Source of the DNA: Candidatus Omnitrophota bacterium
GTDB taxonomy: Bacteria; Omnitrophota; Gorgyraeia; Gygaellales; Profunditerraquicolaceae
DNA length: 42,763 bases
NCBI GenBank assembly: GCA_028715785.1
Contig: JAQURC010000009.1
Location: 19,539 to 62,301 of the forward strand
Direction: 5' to 3'
The notes beneath the pieces are model-generated. The model made no database searches. It was not told where the DNA came from and was given only the letters and a program-made list of their open reading frames with translations. A program made the position numbers and the translations under genes. Below, one piece after another: positions 23,593 through 31,115 of this stretch. Within the stretch, counting starts at the first letter, position 1, and each line of letters begins with the position of its first letter.

Positions 23593-24154
23593 AGAGGGTT
23601 TTACCCTTGTTGAGCTGCTTATCGTTACGGCGCTCTTAGCTATTGTGTCCCTTGCAGTTTATGCCACTTTTAATAATGGCATAAGGATTTGGCAGAAGAT
23701 AAATGAACAGGCGCCTCAAGAGGATCTGGATATATTCTTTGAGGAGTTTGCTTTAGATTTAAGGAATACTTTTAAATTCAGCGGGTACAATTTCATAGGG
23801 AAAGAAAAACAGCTTGAATTCATTACTATCGTAGGCAGCCCGAGGATGCATAAAGATACAGTAGGCAAAGTTATTTATTTTTATGACCCGGAGTCAAAAA
23901 TAATAAGCAAGACTTCTTTGGATTATAGCCAGATTTACGAAGGTAACGGCGGCATAACCCGGCAGTTAGCAAGGGGTGTGGAATCCTTGAGGTTCAAATA
24001 CTATTTCTACGACAAAGAGGCAAAAGAATACATCTGGATTGATGAATGGCCGAAAGACGGGTTGCCTTTGGCAGTAAGGGTAGAGGTAGGTTTGGAGGAG
24101 CCCGGGCAAAAAAGCGAGTTTGTTAAAACGATCACTATTGCGGTTAACAATTAA
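23567..24154 (+). CDS. gspJ: Minor pseudopilin GspJ
   Basis: I start at ATG 23567 (MHSIIKKNKEG), because the 26 extra residues in the track lie inside the previous gene in another frame. The 195-aa product has prepilin site KEG-FTLVELLIVTALLAIV, Glu at +5, then a GspJ-like body (LRNTFKFSGYNFIG, RGVESLRFKYYFYD, WPKDGLPLAVRVEV). The last segment, LP.AVRV.V, is characteristic of GspJ. A 26-base gap precedes gspK. Confidence 0.88.
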   Translation: MHSIIKKNKEGFTLVELLIVTALLAIVSLAVYATFNNGIRIWQKINEQAPQEDLDIFFEEFALDLRNTFKFSGYNFIGKEKQLEFITIVGSPRMHKDTVGKVIYFYDPESKIISKTSLDYSQIYEGNGGITRQLARGVESLRFKYYFYDKEAKEYIWIDEWPKDGLPLAVRVEVGLEEPGQKSEFVKTITIAVNN

Positions 24155-24180
24155 TTCAGCTGTTTATTTAAAAGGACGGT

Positions 24181-25185
24181 ATGCGGACTAAAAAAGGCAG
24201 TATATTATTCATTTCTTTATGGGCGGTTTGCCTGCTGACTATCTTTAGCGTAGTTTTAGGGTATCAAGTCAGGCAGAAATTAACTTTAGCCCAAAGGCTG
24301 GATGAAAAAAGTAAATTGCATTTTGTTGCCCAGGCGGCGGTAACCAAAGCCGTCGTTGAATTGAGGAAAGAAAAAGAGAAGTCCTATGATGCTTTAGGGG
24401 ATCCTTGGAGTAATAATATCAGTGCCTTCAAAGAGATTGCCGTAGGCGATGGCCTGGTCGATATTTCATACGCCTATATAGATGAGAAGACGGGAATTTA
24501 TCAAAGCCGGTATGGACTTGTCGATGAGGAAAGAAAAATAAATATTAATAAAGCAGGGATGCCGGTGCTTGAGCGTTTTTTCCGGAATTTCGTTGGCCTG
24601 GATGAAACAAGCGCCCAGGAACTGGCCGCATCCGTAATTGACTGGAGGGACAGCGACAGCCAATTATCGATACCCTTGGGCAGCGCCGAAGATTTTGATT
24701 ACAGGAACCTGCAGTATCCTTACGAAGCAAAGGACCAGGATTTTGATGTCCTGGATGAGTTCCTTCTGGTTAAAGGGATGAGCCAGGAGATCTTTGAAAA
24801 AATCAAAGATTATGTTACTATCTATGGAAGCGGTAAGGTCAATATCAACACTGCTTCAGGGGCGGTGCTTCTGGCTTTGGGATTAGATGAGAGTATCGTA
24901 GATGATATTATGTCCTTCAGGGCAGGGGAGGATGGGGTGATCGTTACTTCCGATGATAAAATTTTTGATACGGCTGTTAATATAATTCCCAAACTCAGCC
25001 AGTTTTATCGTCTTAGTGCTTCCGAGTTAACGGAACTTAGCGCGGTAGTTGACCGATACCTGGTTACAAATTCTGAAAATTTTACGGTCAAGGCGACTGC
25101 TAAACTAAACAACGGGAAGGGCGGCGTTGAATTGATTTGTACGGTTGACCGCAGCGGAAATATTTTGTACTGGAGGGAGTCTTAA
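24181..25185 (+). CDS. gspK: Minor pseudopilin GspK
   Basis: The 334-aa product begins MRTKKG-SILFISLWAVCLL, a prepilin-like helix without the +5 Glu, as is normal for GspK at the pseudopilus tip. A large globular part includes DEERKININKAG, VIDWRDSDS, a VLDEFLLVKGMS segment and the helix-hairpin-helix-like VNINTASGAVLLALGL. These are hallmark T2SSK sequences. AAAGGACGGT precedes the ATG. It is positioned between gspJ and the gspL-like gene, as in standard T2SS operons. Confidence 0.93.
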   Translation: MRTKKGSILFISLWAVCLLTIFSVVLGYQVRQKLTLAQRLDEKSKLHFVAQAAVTKAVVELRKEKEKSYDALGDPWSNNISAFKEIAVGDGLVDISYAYIDEKTGIYQSRYGLVDEERKININKAGMPVLERFFRNFVGLDETSAQELAASVIDWRDSDSQLSIPLGSAEDFDYRNLQYPYEAKDQDFDVLDEFLLVKGMSQEIFEKIKDYVTIYGSGKVNINTASGAVLLALGLDESIVDDIMSFRAGEDGVIVTSDDKIFDTAVNIIPKLSQFYRLSASELTELSAVVDRYLVTNSENFTVKATAKLNNGKGGVELICTVDRSGNILYWRES

Positions 25186-25188
25186 GGT

Positions 25189-26673
25189 ATGTTGGGAATG
25201 GGGATTAGAAAATTGAATTTTTTATCTGATAACGGCAAACGGGAGTTTGTCGGAATAGATTTTAGCTCTAATACCTTAAAAATTGTCCAGGCCAGGGGTC
25301 CTGCTAATAAAAGGAAGATAGTTAACGTTAAAAGCCGCGATATTACCGGTTTGCCTGATGCCGAGATCTCTAAAGTCATCCGTGAATGTTTTAATAGTTT
25401 AATGGTAAAAGACGCCAATATCATAAATACCGTTGCGTCACATTTGATCTTGACTAAAAATATCGAGGTACCGTCTATTGATCAGGCTGTGATAAAGAAA
25501 ATTATAGATTTACAGGCGCCCCGGCATACTCCGTATTCCCGCGAAGAAATAATCAGCGATTATATCGATATATGCACTTATAAACATACTTATACCAAGA
25601 TCCTTTTGGTGATTGTTGCGCGTAATGTCATAAAAAGGCAATTTGAGATATTGGAAAAAGCCGGGTTTAAATTAAGAAGCGTGTTTCTTGCCCCGGAGGC
25701 GCTTGCCCGGTCTGTCTCCGGAATATTAAAAATTGAGACTGAAAATGCACCGGCAGGCCTTATTCATATCGATGAAAGCTCCACGGATTTTTCCGTTGTT
25801 TTTAAAAATAAGGTTTTGTTCATAAGAAATATCCCCATTGGAGCCAGGAGCCTCCTGAATGAAAAAGAAAAGTTTGAGTCGAAGTTTATTGAAGAAATAA
25901 AAAGGTCTTTGGAGGCCTATCAGGCCGAGGAGATCGAGAGTTATCCTAAAATGCTGGTTTTGACCGGGGCCGTAGAAGAATTAAAAGATATAGAAACCGT
26001 TTTGAATAATAACCTGCATTTATCGGCCAAGGTAGTGCCATATTTTAGCAACCTGATAATCCCCGAGGAGGTTAAAAGCGCAGCGTTTAAGATAAGGTAT
26101 TCTTCGTTCCTAAATGTAATTGCGCCTTTATTTGGCCTGGAGGAGATGAAGGTCAATTTTATTCCCGATGAGATAAAAATAAAGAGGGCTCTGGAGGAAA
26201 GGGGCAAAGACTTAATTAGAATAGGGGTCTTTACGCTCACTGTTTTTATTTTGATATTTTTTATATTGTTAAGCAAGATTTATTTTAAAGGCGTCTATTT
26301 TAGAAGCTTAAGCAATAAATACCAGGTATTGAACCAGGAATCCCAAAAGTTAGAGGCTGAATCTTTAAAGGTAAAAACAGTAAGGAATTATTTATCCAGC
26401 CGCGGTTTCTTTTTAGAGGTATTAACCGAATTGCATAATATCAGCCCTTTGGATTTAGAGCTCAATGATATCCGTTTTGATGAACAGAATAAATTTTCCG
26501 TCAGGGGCACTTCAGAGTCCATGTCTACGGTTTTTTCATTTGTTGACAGCATGAAAAAATCAAGATATTTCCAGGATGTTAAAACTAAATATACTACAAA
26601 AAGGAAAGAGGGGTTAAAAGACCTGACGGATTTTGAGATAACTGCTTTTCTGAATAAGGGGGCTGGTCAATAG
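25189..26673 (+). CDS. gspL: GspL-like assembly protein (PilM-like plus PilN-like)
   Basis: The 494-aa protein has an actin-like PilM/GspL cytoplasmic part (FVGIDFSSNTLKIVQARG at ~17-34, AGLIHIDESSTDFSVVF, VLTGAVEEL), a single membrane helix (IGVFTLTVFILIFFILLSKIYF, ~344-365), a coiled segment and a periplasmic PilN-like domain (LTELHNISPLDLELNDIRF). GspL recruits GspE to the inner membrane, so it is the likely docking point of the PilZ-tailed ATPase. The start is ATG 25189 after GGAGG; ATG 25198 is an alternative. It lies 3 bases after gspK and 1 base before gspM. Confidence 0.88.
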   Translation: MLGMGIRKLNFLSDNGKREFVGIDFSSNTLKIVQARGPANKRKIVNVKSRDITGLPDAEISKVIRECFNSLMVKDANIINTVASHLILTKNIEVPSIDQAVIKKIIDLQAPRHTPYSREEIISDYIDICTYKHTYTKILLVIVARNVIKRQFEILEKAGFKLRSVFLAPEALARSVSGILKIETENAPAGLIHIDESSTDFSVVFKNKVLFIRNIPIGARSLLNEKEKFESKFIEEIKRSLEAYQAEEIESYPKMLVLTGAVEELKDIETVLNNNLHLSAKVVPYFSNLIIPEEVKSAAFKIRYSSFLNVIAPLFGLEEMKVNFIPDEIKIKRALEERGKDLIRIGVFTLTVFILIFFILLSKIYFKGVYFRSLSNKYQVLNQESQKLEAESLKVKTVRNYLSSRGFFLEVLTELHNISPLDLELNDIRFDEQNKFSVRGTSESMSTVFSFVDSMKKSRYFQDVKTKYTTKRKEGLKDLTDFEITAFLNKGAGQ

Positions 26674-26674
26674 G

Positions 26675-27232
26675 ATGTCCAAGGCTCAGGGGCTCCATAC
26701 ATTTTTTACGCGTTTGCCTAAAAAGGAAAAAGCCATTCTTTACGCGGTGGTTTTTTTTGTTTCCTTGGTAATTTTAGAACGTTTGATAATTTCTCCCGTA
26801 TTTTCCAAGATGAAATCATTGGATAAAGAGATCCAAGCCAAAGAATCCGGCATTAGGGGGAATTTGCGCATATTAGCCCAGAAGGACAGGATCTTAGCCG
26901 AAAATGCCAAGTATAGTTCTTTCTTAAACAGCTCTGAACCCGGCGAAGACCAGGCAGCTTCTTTACTGAAAGAGGTCGAAGATTACGCCGATAAGGCTTC
27001 GGTTTATCTGATCGATATGAAACCTTCAAGCGTAAAAGAAACAGGGGCATCAAAAAAATATTTGATAAATTTAAACTGCGAAGCACAGATGGAGCAATTG
27101 GTTATTTTTATGTATAATATAGAAAACTCTAAGGAGCTTTTGACTATTGAAAGACTCCAGATAAGCCCAAAGGCCAAAGAATCCAGCATAGCAAAGTGCA
27201 GCATGGTTATTTCTAAAACAATTACTCCGTAA
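26675..27232 (+). CDS. gspM: GspM/PilO-like assembly protein
   Basis: The 185-aa protein has a short cytoplasmic N-terminus, one membrane helix (AILYAVVFFVSLVILERLII, ~20-40), a coiled-coil segment and a C-terminal ferredoxin-like domain (YLINLNCEAQMEQLVIFMYNIENSKELLTIERLQI) typical of PilO/GspM. Sequence similarity in this family is low. The call relies on topology, the PilO-like final domain and position directly after gspL. It should pair with GspL in the inner membrane. Confidence 0.82.
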   Translation: MSKAQGLHTFFTRLPKKEKAILYAVVFFVSLVILERLIISPVFSKMKSLDKEIQAKESGIRGNLRILAQKDRILAENAKYSSFLNSSEPGEDQAASLLKEVEDYADKASVYLIDMKPSSVKETGASKKYLINLNCEAQMEQLVIFMYNIENSKELLTIERLQISPKAKESSIAKCSMVISKTITP

Positions 27233-27271
27233 TCTTTGATCTTAAAGAGGCACAATAGCAAGGAGGATGCA

Positions 27272-27748
27272 ATGAAAAAGAAAATCTCAATTTTATTAAT
27301 CTTGCTTATATTTTTTAGTGTTAGCGGCTATGCTTCGCAGGACAGGCTTCCTGAAATGCGTAATAAAATTTCTTCGGAATCAAAAGAAATAAAAGCCTCG
27401 TTTTTGAAATCAAGAGATATAGTTTTGATGAGCAGTATGTGGGATTCTTGCGTTATGACGATGACCCAGCTGGATGCTTATTTTTATATGGTAGGGATTT
27501 TTGACAGCGTAAAAAGCCCCGATGAAGATACCGTTAATTATCTGATTAATTGGCTAAAGATAATCAAGAGCACAAGCGAATTGAATATCAGGGGCTTGGA
27601 TTCAGCGACACAGATACTTGAGCCTAAAACTAAAATTTACAAAGAAAGATTAGAAGCCGATTTCAGCGAATTAAACAAAAGCATAGATTCTGAGTTAAGC
27701 AGGGTTTCCATGTTAAAGGAGGCACTAAAACCAGGCAAGGCGCCTTAG
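27272..27748 (+). CDS. Exported small helical protein of unknown function
   Basis: The start at ATG 27272 follows a strong AAGGAGG at 27260. The 158-aa product begins with a signal peptide (KKKISILLILLIFFSVSGYA-SQ), followed by a mostly helical, charged domain with two internal Met-rich stretches (IVLMSSMWDSCVMTMTQ). I do not recognise a family. It is the last gene in the same direction as the T2SS cluster, so it may be a periplasmic accessory or a secreted substrate; neither is shown by the sequence. Its TAG shares two bases with the stop codon of the convergent gene. Confidence 0.75.
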   Translation: MKKKISILLILLIFFSVSGYASQDRLPEMRNKISSESKEIKASFLKSRDIVLMSSMWDSCVMTMTQLDAYFYMVGIFDSVKSPDEDTVNYLINWLKIIKSTSELNIRGLDSATQILEPKTKIYKERLEADFSELNKSIDSELSRVSMLKEALKPGKAP

Positions 27749-28065
27749 GGGGCCGGATTTTTTAATTCCTGAACCTGTTTTTTAAGTTCTTCGTTGGTTT
27801 CTTCCAACTTTTTCACGCGTTTCTCCAAATTCCAAATTCGTTCCGCCACATATTCGGCATTATCCTCGATAATCAATTGAGCGCCTATTTTACGCATTTT
27901 TGTCCCTTTAGGAAGAACTAACTGCTGGCCATTTCCGACAGTTACAATTTCCATGCCGCTAGGCGGCTCTTGTTGGTCCGTATTATCATCGTTTGCTTCG
28001 GCAGGAATGTTAGTAACCAAAGGATTTAAAAGGATAAACAGCAGAATAATGAAGATTTTACTCAT
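27745..28065 (-). CDS. Exported coiled-coil protein, unknown
   Basis: The start at complement ATG 28065 (MSKIFIILL) has AAGGAGG 5 bases upstream; the longer track start would include that site. The 106-aa product has a signal peptide (IFIILLFILLNPLVTNIPAEA), a low-complexity linker (NDDNTDQQEPPSG), a short beta-like stretch (VTVGNGQQLVLPKGTKMRKIG) and a C-terminal coiled coil (EKRVKKLEETNEELKKQVQEL). No family was recognised. It is convergent to the T2SS operon end. Confidence 0.72.
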   Translation of the reverse strand: MSKIFIILLFILLNPLVTNIPAEANDDNTDQQEPPSGMEIVTVGNGQQLVLPKGTKMRKIGAQLIIEDNAEYVAERIWNLEKRVKKLEETNEELKKQVQELKNPAP

Positions 28066-28094
28066 TTTAACCTCCTTGTCCACACGGGCCTACC

Positions 28095-28114
28095 CCTGCC
28101 TGCCGGCAGGCAGG
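28095..28114. repeat. 20-bp perfect GC-rich palindrome
   Basis: CCTGCCTGCC followed by its exact reverse complement. It sits between the divergent genes, probably in the 5' leader of the minus-strand gene. Its GC content contrasts with the AT-rich surroundings. It resembles dispersed palindromes common in candidate-phylum genomes (recollection, not checked). Confidence 0.8.
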
Positions 28115-28149
28115 CGCGCAATACCTTATCAGCGCGGGGTATTAAATCA

Positions 28150-28155
28150 ATTATA
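28150..28155 (-). promoter_or_regulatory. Candidate -10 box for the minus-strand coiled-coil gene
   Basis: The complement reads TATAAT, a perfect -10 consensus, about 85 bases upstream of ATG 28065. A -35 box is not clear. If used, the leader RNA would include the 20-bp palindrome as a hairpin. Confidence 0.45.
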
Positions 28156-28198
28156 CCACAACCAAGCCTTTACCAATAATTTTACTTTTTGTAATATA

Positions 28199-28227
28199 TT
28201 GACATATTTACGAATATGTGTTATATT
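28199..28227 (+). promoter_or_regulatory. Strong sigma70-type promoter for PilZ gene
   Basis: TTGACA (28199-28204), a 17-base spacer and TATATT (28222-28227). The predicted transcription start (about 28234) coincides with the ATG at 28233, so the mRNA may be leaderless. Confidence 0.7.
28202..28219. promoter_or_regulatory. Inverted repeat in promoter spacer, probable operator
   Basis: ACATATT-TACG-AATATGT has perfect 7-bp arms. It overlaps the end of the -35 box and fills the spacer, a classical position for a repressor site. The regulator is unknown. Confidence 0.55.
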
Positions 28228-28232
28228 TTTTT

Positions 28233-28577
28233 ATGGTGTTTTTGGCAAGGCAGAAAGAAAATCGTTGTTTCCCCCGGATAGGTTTTCATTCAAAGATACA
28301 GTATCAGCTCAGGGGCAAGCCGGATTTTTCCAGTGCTCTCACTAATGACATAAGCTGCGGCGGTTTAAGGTTTACCGGCGACAGGTTTGTTCCCAGATCA
28401 ACCGCGGTAATGCTTGAAATCAACGTTTTAAACCGCGTTCTAAGGCCTATCGGTAAAGTCGCCTGGTCAAGGCCCCTGGCGCATTCCAATCGCAATCAAA
28501 CGGGCATAGAGTTTGTCGAGTTCGATCTGCTGGAAAGAAGGTATCTTAAAGATTTTATCAATATGCAGCTGGGTTAA
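28233..28577 (+). CDS. PilZ domain protein
   Basis: The protein has about 114 aa from ATG 28233. The PilZ motifs are present: an Arg-rich N-terminus (RQKENRCFPR) and NDISCGGLRF (DxSxxG), followed by beta strands (VMLEINVLNRVLRPIGKVAWSR) and GIEFVEF. It is essentially a single PilZ domain, suggesting a c-di-GMP-responsive adaptor. It starts its own transcription unit from a near-consensus promoter. The start is uncertain because the predicted transcription start lies on the ATG; TTG 28242 is an alternative. It is one of four PilZ domains in the window. Confidence 0.82.
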   Translation: MVFLARQKENRCFPRIGFHSKIQYQLRGKPDFSSALTNDISCGGLRFTGDRFVPRSTAVMLEINVLNRVLRPIGKVAWSRPLAHSNRNQTGIEFVEFDLLERRYLKDFINMQLG

Positions 28578-28605
28578 TTTCAACTTAATGAAAGGAAAAT
28601 AAGTT

Positions 28606-28794
28606 ATGGCACCGGAAGCACCCAAAGCAAAGAAAGCGGAAGCAAAACCCAAGGCGGATAAGCGTATTAATTGCCTGGCTTGTAATAAGGTGGTTAAGAA
28701 ATTGAAGAGGTATTATCGAAACGGTAAATACTACTGCAGCAAGAAATGCTGGCGGGAATTTATCAAAAAATCAAAGACGGAAGAAAAGAAATAA
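28606..28794 (+). CDS. Small Lys/Ala-rich Cys4 zinc-binding protein
   Basis: The 62-aa protein has a basic, low-complexity N-terminus (APKAKKAEAKPKADKR) and a CLAC...CSKKC arrangement (C-x2-C, ~17 residues, C-x3-C), resembling a small zinc finger such as a TRASH or treble-clef type. GAAAGGAAAATAAGTT lies upstream of ATG 28606. The TAATG junction with the next gene (overlap of one base) indicates an operon with two PilZ genes. It could be nucleic-acid binding given its charge; function unknown. Confidence 0.72.
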   Translation: MAPEAPKAKKAEAKPKADKRINCLACNKVVKKLKRYYRNGKYYCSKKCWREFIKKSKTEEKK

Positions 28795-29141
28795 TGAAGA
28801 GCCTTAAGGAGCGCAGATTACATCCACGGTTAGAGCAGCAGTTACCGCTTGGTCTGGCGGTAGACGGCTATGATTTTTCCACCACAACGCGCAATATCAG
28901 CTGCGTAGGCGCCTATTGCCACTTGGATAAATATATGCCGCCATTTACCAAGATTTCCGTAAAGTTGAGCCTGCCTAATAGGGATCCTTCCGGTAAAAAC
29001 ACGATTGTTGAATGTAAAGGAGTGGTCGTCAGGACCGAGGATGAGGCCAATGGCGGATTTAATTTAGCCATATTCTTTAATGAAATGCGCGATGAGCAGC
29101 GTAAAAAGATCGCTCGCTATATAAGCAAGTTCTTGCCCTAA
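28794..29141 (+). CDS. PilZ domain protein
   Basis: The 115-aa protein starts at ATG 28794, whose A is the last base of the previous stop; the track's longer start runs inside the upstream gene. RRLHPR supplies RxxxR and RNISCVGAYC supplies NxSxxG, so c-di-GMP binding looks possible. The remaining strands (ISVKLSLPN, VECKGVVVRTED, FNLAIFFNEM) complete a single PilZ barrel, ending in a short helix (DEQRKKIARYISKFL). Confidence 0.86.
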   Translation: MKSLKERRLHPRLEQQLPLGLAVDGYDFSTTTRNISCVGAYCHLDKYMPPFTKISVKLSLPNRDPSGKNTIVECKGVVVRTEDEANGGFNLAIFFNEMRDEQRKKIARYISKFLP

Positions 29142-29152
29142 AAAAATCCACA

Positions 29153-29665
29153 TTGGGAAAAATCAGGAAATATAATCCGGTTAAGTTGATTATCGGCTTC
29201 ATCTACAAAGATGAAGCTATTTTTATCAAAGCCAGGAATAAATTAGCAAGAAAATTCGGCAAAATCGATTTTGAATCACAGGAAATCGACTTTAATTATA
29301 CCGATTATTATGAAGCAGAGATGGGGCGAGGGCTAAAAAGGAAGTTTATCGGTTTTCATAAGCTGATTCCCATGCAGGATTTATACCGTATCAAGCTTTA
29401 TACCAACCGGTTTGAGAAAAAATTATCTGTTTCCAAATTACGCCGGTTGAATCTTGATCCGGGATATGTGGATGCGGCTAAGCTGGTGCTTGCTTCTACC
29501 AAGGATTACGCCCACAGGATATTTTTACGTAAAGGTATTTTCGCCGAGGTGACCCTTTCCTTTAGAGATAACTCATTTTCCGGAAATGACTGGACTTATC
29601 CGGATTACCGCAGTAAAGAATATATCGATATTTTCAACCAGATCAGGAAGCTCTATATACCGTAA
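29153..29665 (+). CDS. DUF4416 family protein
   Basis: The 170-aa protein matches the DUF4416 pattern as I know it: PVKLIIGFIY at the start, a FGKIDFESQEIDF segment, TDYYEAEMG, a conserved RKFIGFHKLI, IKLYTNRFE, LDPGYVDAAKLVLASTKDYAHRI and the terminal DWTYPDYRSKEY. No biochemical function is established that I can cite. No ATG exists near the N-terminus, so TTG 29153 is the probable start. A 6-base gap follows to the radical SAM gene, which also uses TTG. Confidence 0.88.
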   Translation: MGKIRKYNPVKLIIGFIYKDEAIFIKARNKLARKFGKIDFESQEIDFNYTDYYEAEMGRGLKRKFIGFHKLIPMQDLYRIKLYTNRFEKKLSVSKLRRLNLDPGYVDAAKLVLASTKDYAHRIFLRKGIFAEVTLSFRDNSFSGNDWTYPDYRSKEYIDIFNQIRKLYIP

Positions 29666-29671
29666 AATAAA

Positions 29672-30631
29672 TTGCCAGACTATCCGTCATATCTTAACGC
29701 TTATAAAAGCGGCAGATTAAAGGAAATAACCGGACAGCTGTTTTCTTCCCTTGTCTCCTGCCAGATTTGCCCGCGCCGCTGTAAGGTCAACCGATTGGAT
29801 AATAAAATCGGTTTTTGTAAAACCGCCCAACTCCCCAAAATTTACAGTTTTATGGCCCATCACGGTGAAGAGCCGCCGATATCAGGGGCAAAAGGAAGCG
29901 GGACGATATTTTTTAGCCACTGTAACCTTGGCTGCCTGTATTGCCAGAATTATGAGTTTAGCCAGATGGGGGCCGGTAAAGAATATACTTTTGAACAATT
30001 GGCGGCCATTATGCTGGAGTTGCAGGGGTTAGGCTGCCATAATATTAACCTGGTTACTCCAACTCATGTTTTACCGCAGATACTCAAAAGTTTAGAGTTA
30101 GCCATTCCCCAGGGATTAAAGATCCCGTTGGTTTATAACACCAGCGGTTATGAATTGGCCGAAATTATCAAGTTACTCGACGGTATTGTTGATGTTTATC
30201 TTGCCGATAGCCGCTATGGGGACAACCTGATTGCCAAAGAATTATCACAAGTTTGCGATTATGTGGAATTTAATCAGGGAGCGCTTAAGGAAATGTATAA
30301 GCAGGCGGAACCGGCTGAATTTGCGGATGATGGATTAATCAGGCGAGGCCTGATTATCCGGCATTTGGTATTGCCGAACCAGGTTTGCGCCACCGAGAAG
30401 ATAATGAAATTTATTGCCGAGGAATTATCCGGGGATATTTATATAAGTCTAATGAGCCAGTATTTACCGTATCATAAAGCATCCGGCAACCCTAAAATTA
30501 ACCGCCGCCTCAAAGCCGCGGAGTATGAGGAAGCTAAGCAGATATTGGAAAGAAATCATTTGCTTAACGGCTGGATCCAGGAGTCATACGGACAGGAGAG
30601 GTTTGCCGGAGTGAATATTAAACCCGCTTAA
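29672..30631 (+). CDS. Radical SAM protein, PflA/PflX-like
   Basis: The 319-aa protein has a Cys-rich N-terminal motif (CQICPRRCKVNR...GFCKT) followed by the radical SAM cluster motif CNLGCLYC, then GKEYTFEQLAAIMLELQ and NINLVTPTHVLPQIL. This is the layout of the 'putative pyruvate formate-lyase activating enzyme' PflX group rather than authentic PflA. No glycyl-radical enzyme is nearby, so the substrate is unknown. The start is TTG 29672. It is co-directional and tightly spaced with DUF4416 and DUF2062. Confidence 0.9.
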   Translation: MPDYPSYLNAYKSGRLKEITGQLFSSLVSCQICPRRCKVNRLDNKIGFCKTAQLPKIYSFMAHHGEEPPISGAKGSGTIFFSHCNLGCLYCQNYEFSQMGAGKEYTFEQLAAIMLELQGLGCHNINLVTPTHVLPQILKSLELAIPQGLKIPLVYNTSGYELAEIIKLLDGIVDVYLADSRYGDNLIAKELSQVCDYVEFNQGALKEMYKQAEPAEFADDGLIRRGLIIRHLVLPNQVCATEKIMKFIAEELSGDIYISLMSQYLPYHKASGNPKINRRLKAAEYEEAKQILERNHLLNGWIQESYGQERFAGVNIKPA

Positions 30632-30632
30632 T

Positions 30633-31115
30633 ATGGCTAAAGAATCCGGATTTAAAAAAACCGTCAATTTTATCTTTTCCAAGCTTTTTAAGATCAATGA
30701 TTCCGCGCAAAAAATTGCTTTGGGCGCCGGCCTTGGCGTATTTAGCGGCCTTATACCCGGGAGCGGCCCGGTTGCCGCGATATTTTTGGCTTTTATTTTT
30801 CGGGCCAACCGCGCCGCCGCATTATTCGGCAGCCTGCTTACCAATACCTGGTTAAGCCTGGTAACTTTTGTCTTGGCAATAAAAGCCGGTTCTGTTATAC
30901 TTAAAATGGATTGGCGGCAGGTGCAGCAGAAAGCGCAGGTCCTGGCGCAGGATTTTGCCTGGCCTAAATTTTTTAAACTTTCATTTTTTGAGGTGCTCCT
31001 GCCTGTTGTCACCGGTTATCTGGTTATCGGCTTAGTTTTAGGGGTGTTTAGCTACCTAATAACCCTCTTAATAATCAGGAGGAATTTACATGGAAGTAAA
31101 ACAATTCACCTATGA
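30633..31115 (+). CDS. DUF2062 membrane protein
   Basis: The 160-aa protein shows the DUF2062 hallmark: LGAGLGVFSGLIPGSGPVAAIFLAFIFRANRAAALFGSLLTNTW, i.e. a hydrophobic hairpin with a Gly/Pro motif and the NTW motif, plus another hydrophobic segment (LPVVTGYLVIGLVLGVFSYLITLLII). Function is unknown; in some genomes the domain is attached to glycosyltransferases. ATG 30633 follows the previous stop by one base, and the 3' end overlaps the next gene by 26 bases. Confidence 0.88.
   Translation: MAKESGFKKTVNFIFSKLFKINDSAQKIALGAGLGVFSGLIPGSGPVAAIFLAFIFRANRAAALFGSLLTNTWLSLVTFVLAIKAGSVILKMDWRQVQQKAQVLAQDFAWPKFFKLSFFEVLLPVVTGYLVIGLVLGVFSYLITLLIIRRNLHGSKTIHL

Noticed and set aside
27953-28345. 130-aa plus-strand ORF across the divergent intergenic region
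   Set aside because: It runs antisense through the exported coiled-coil gene, the palindrome and the PilZ promoter, and has no ribosome-binding site.
29751-30032. 93-aa plus-strand ORF
   Set aside because: It overlaps the radical SAM gene in another frame and has no supporting features.
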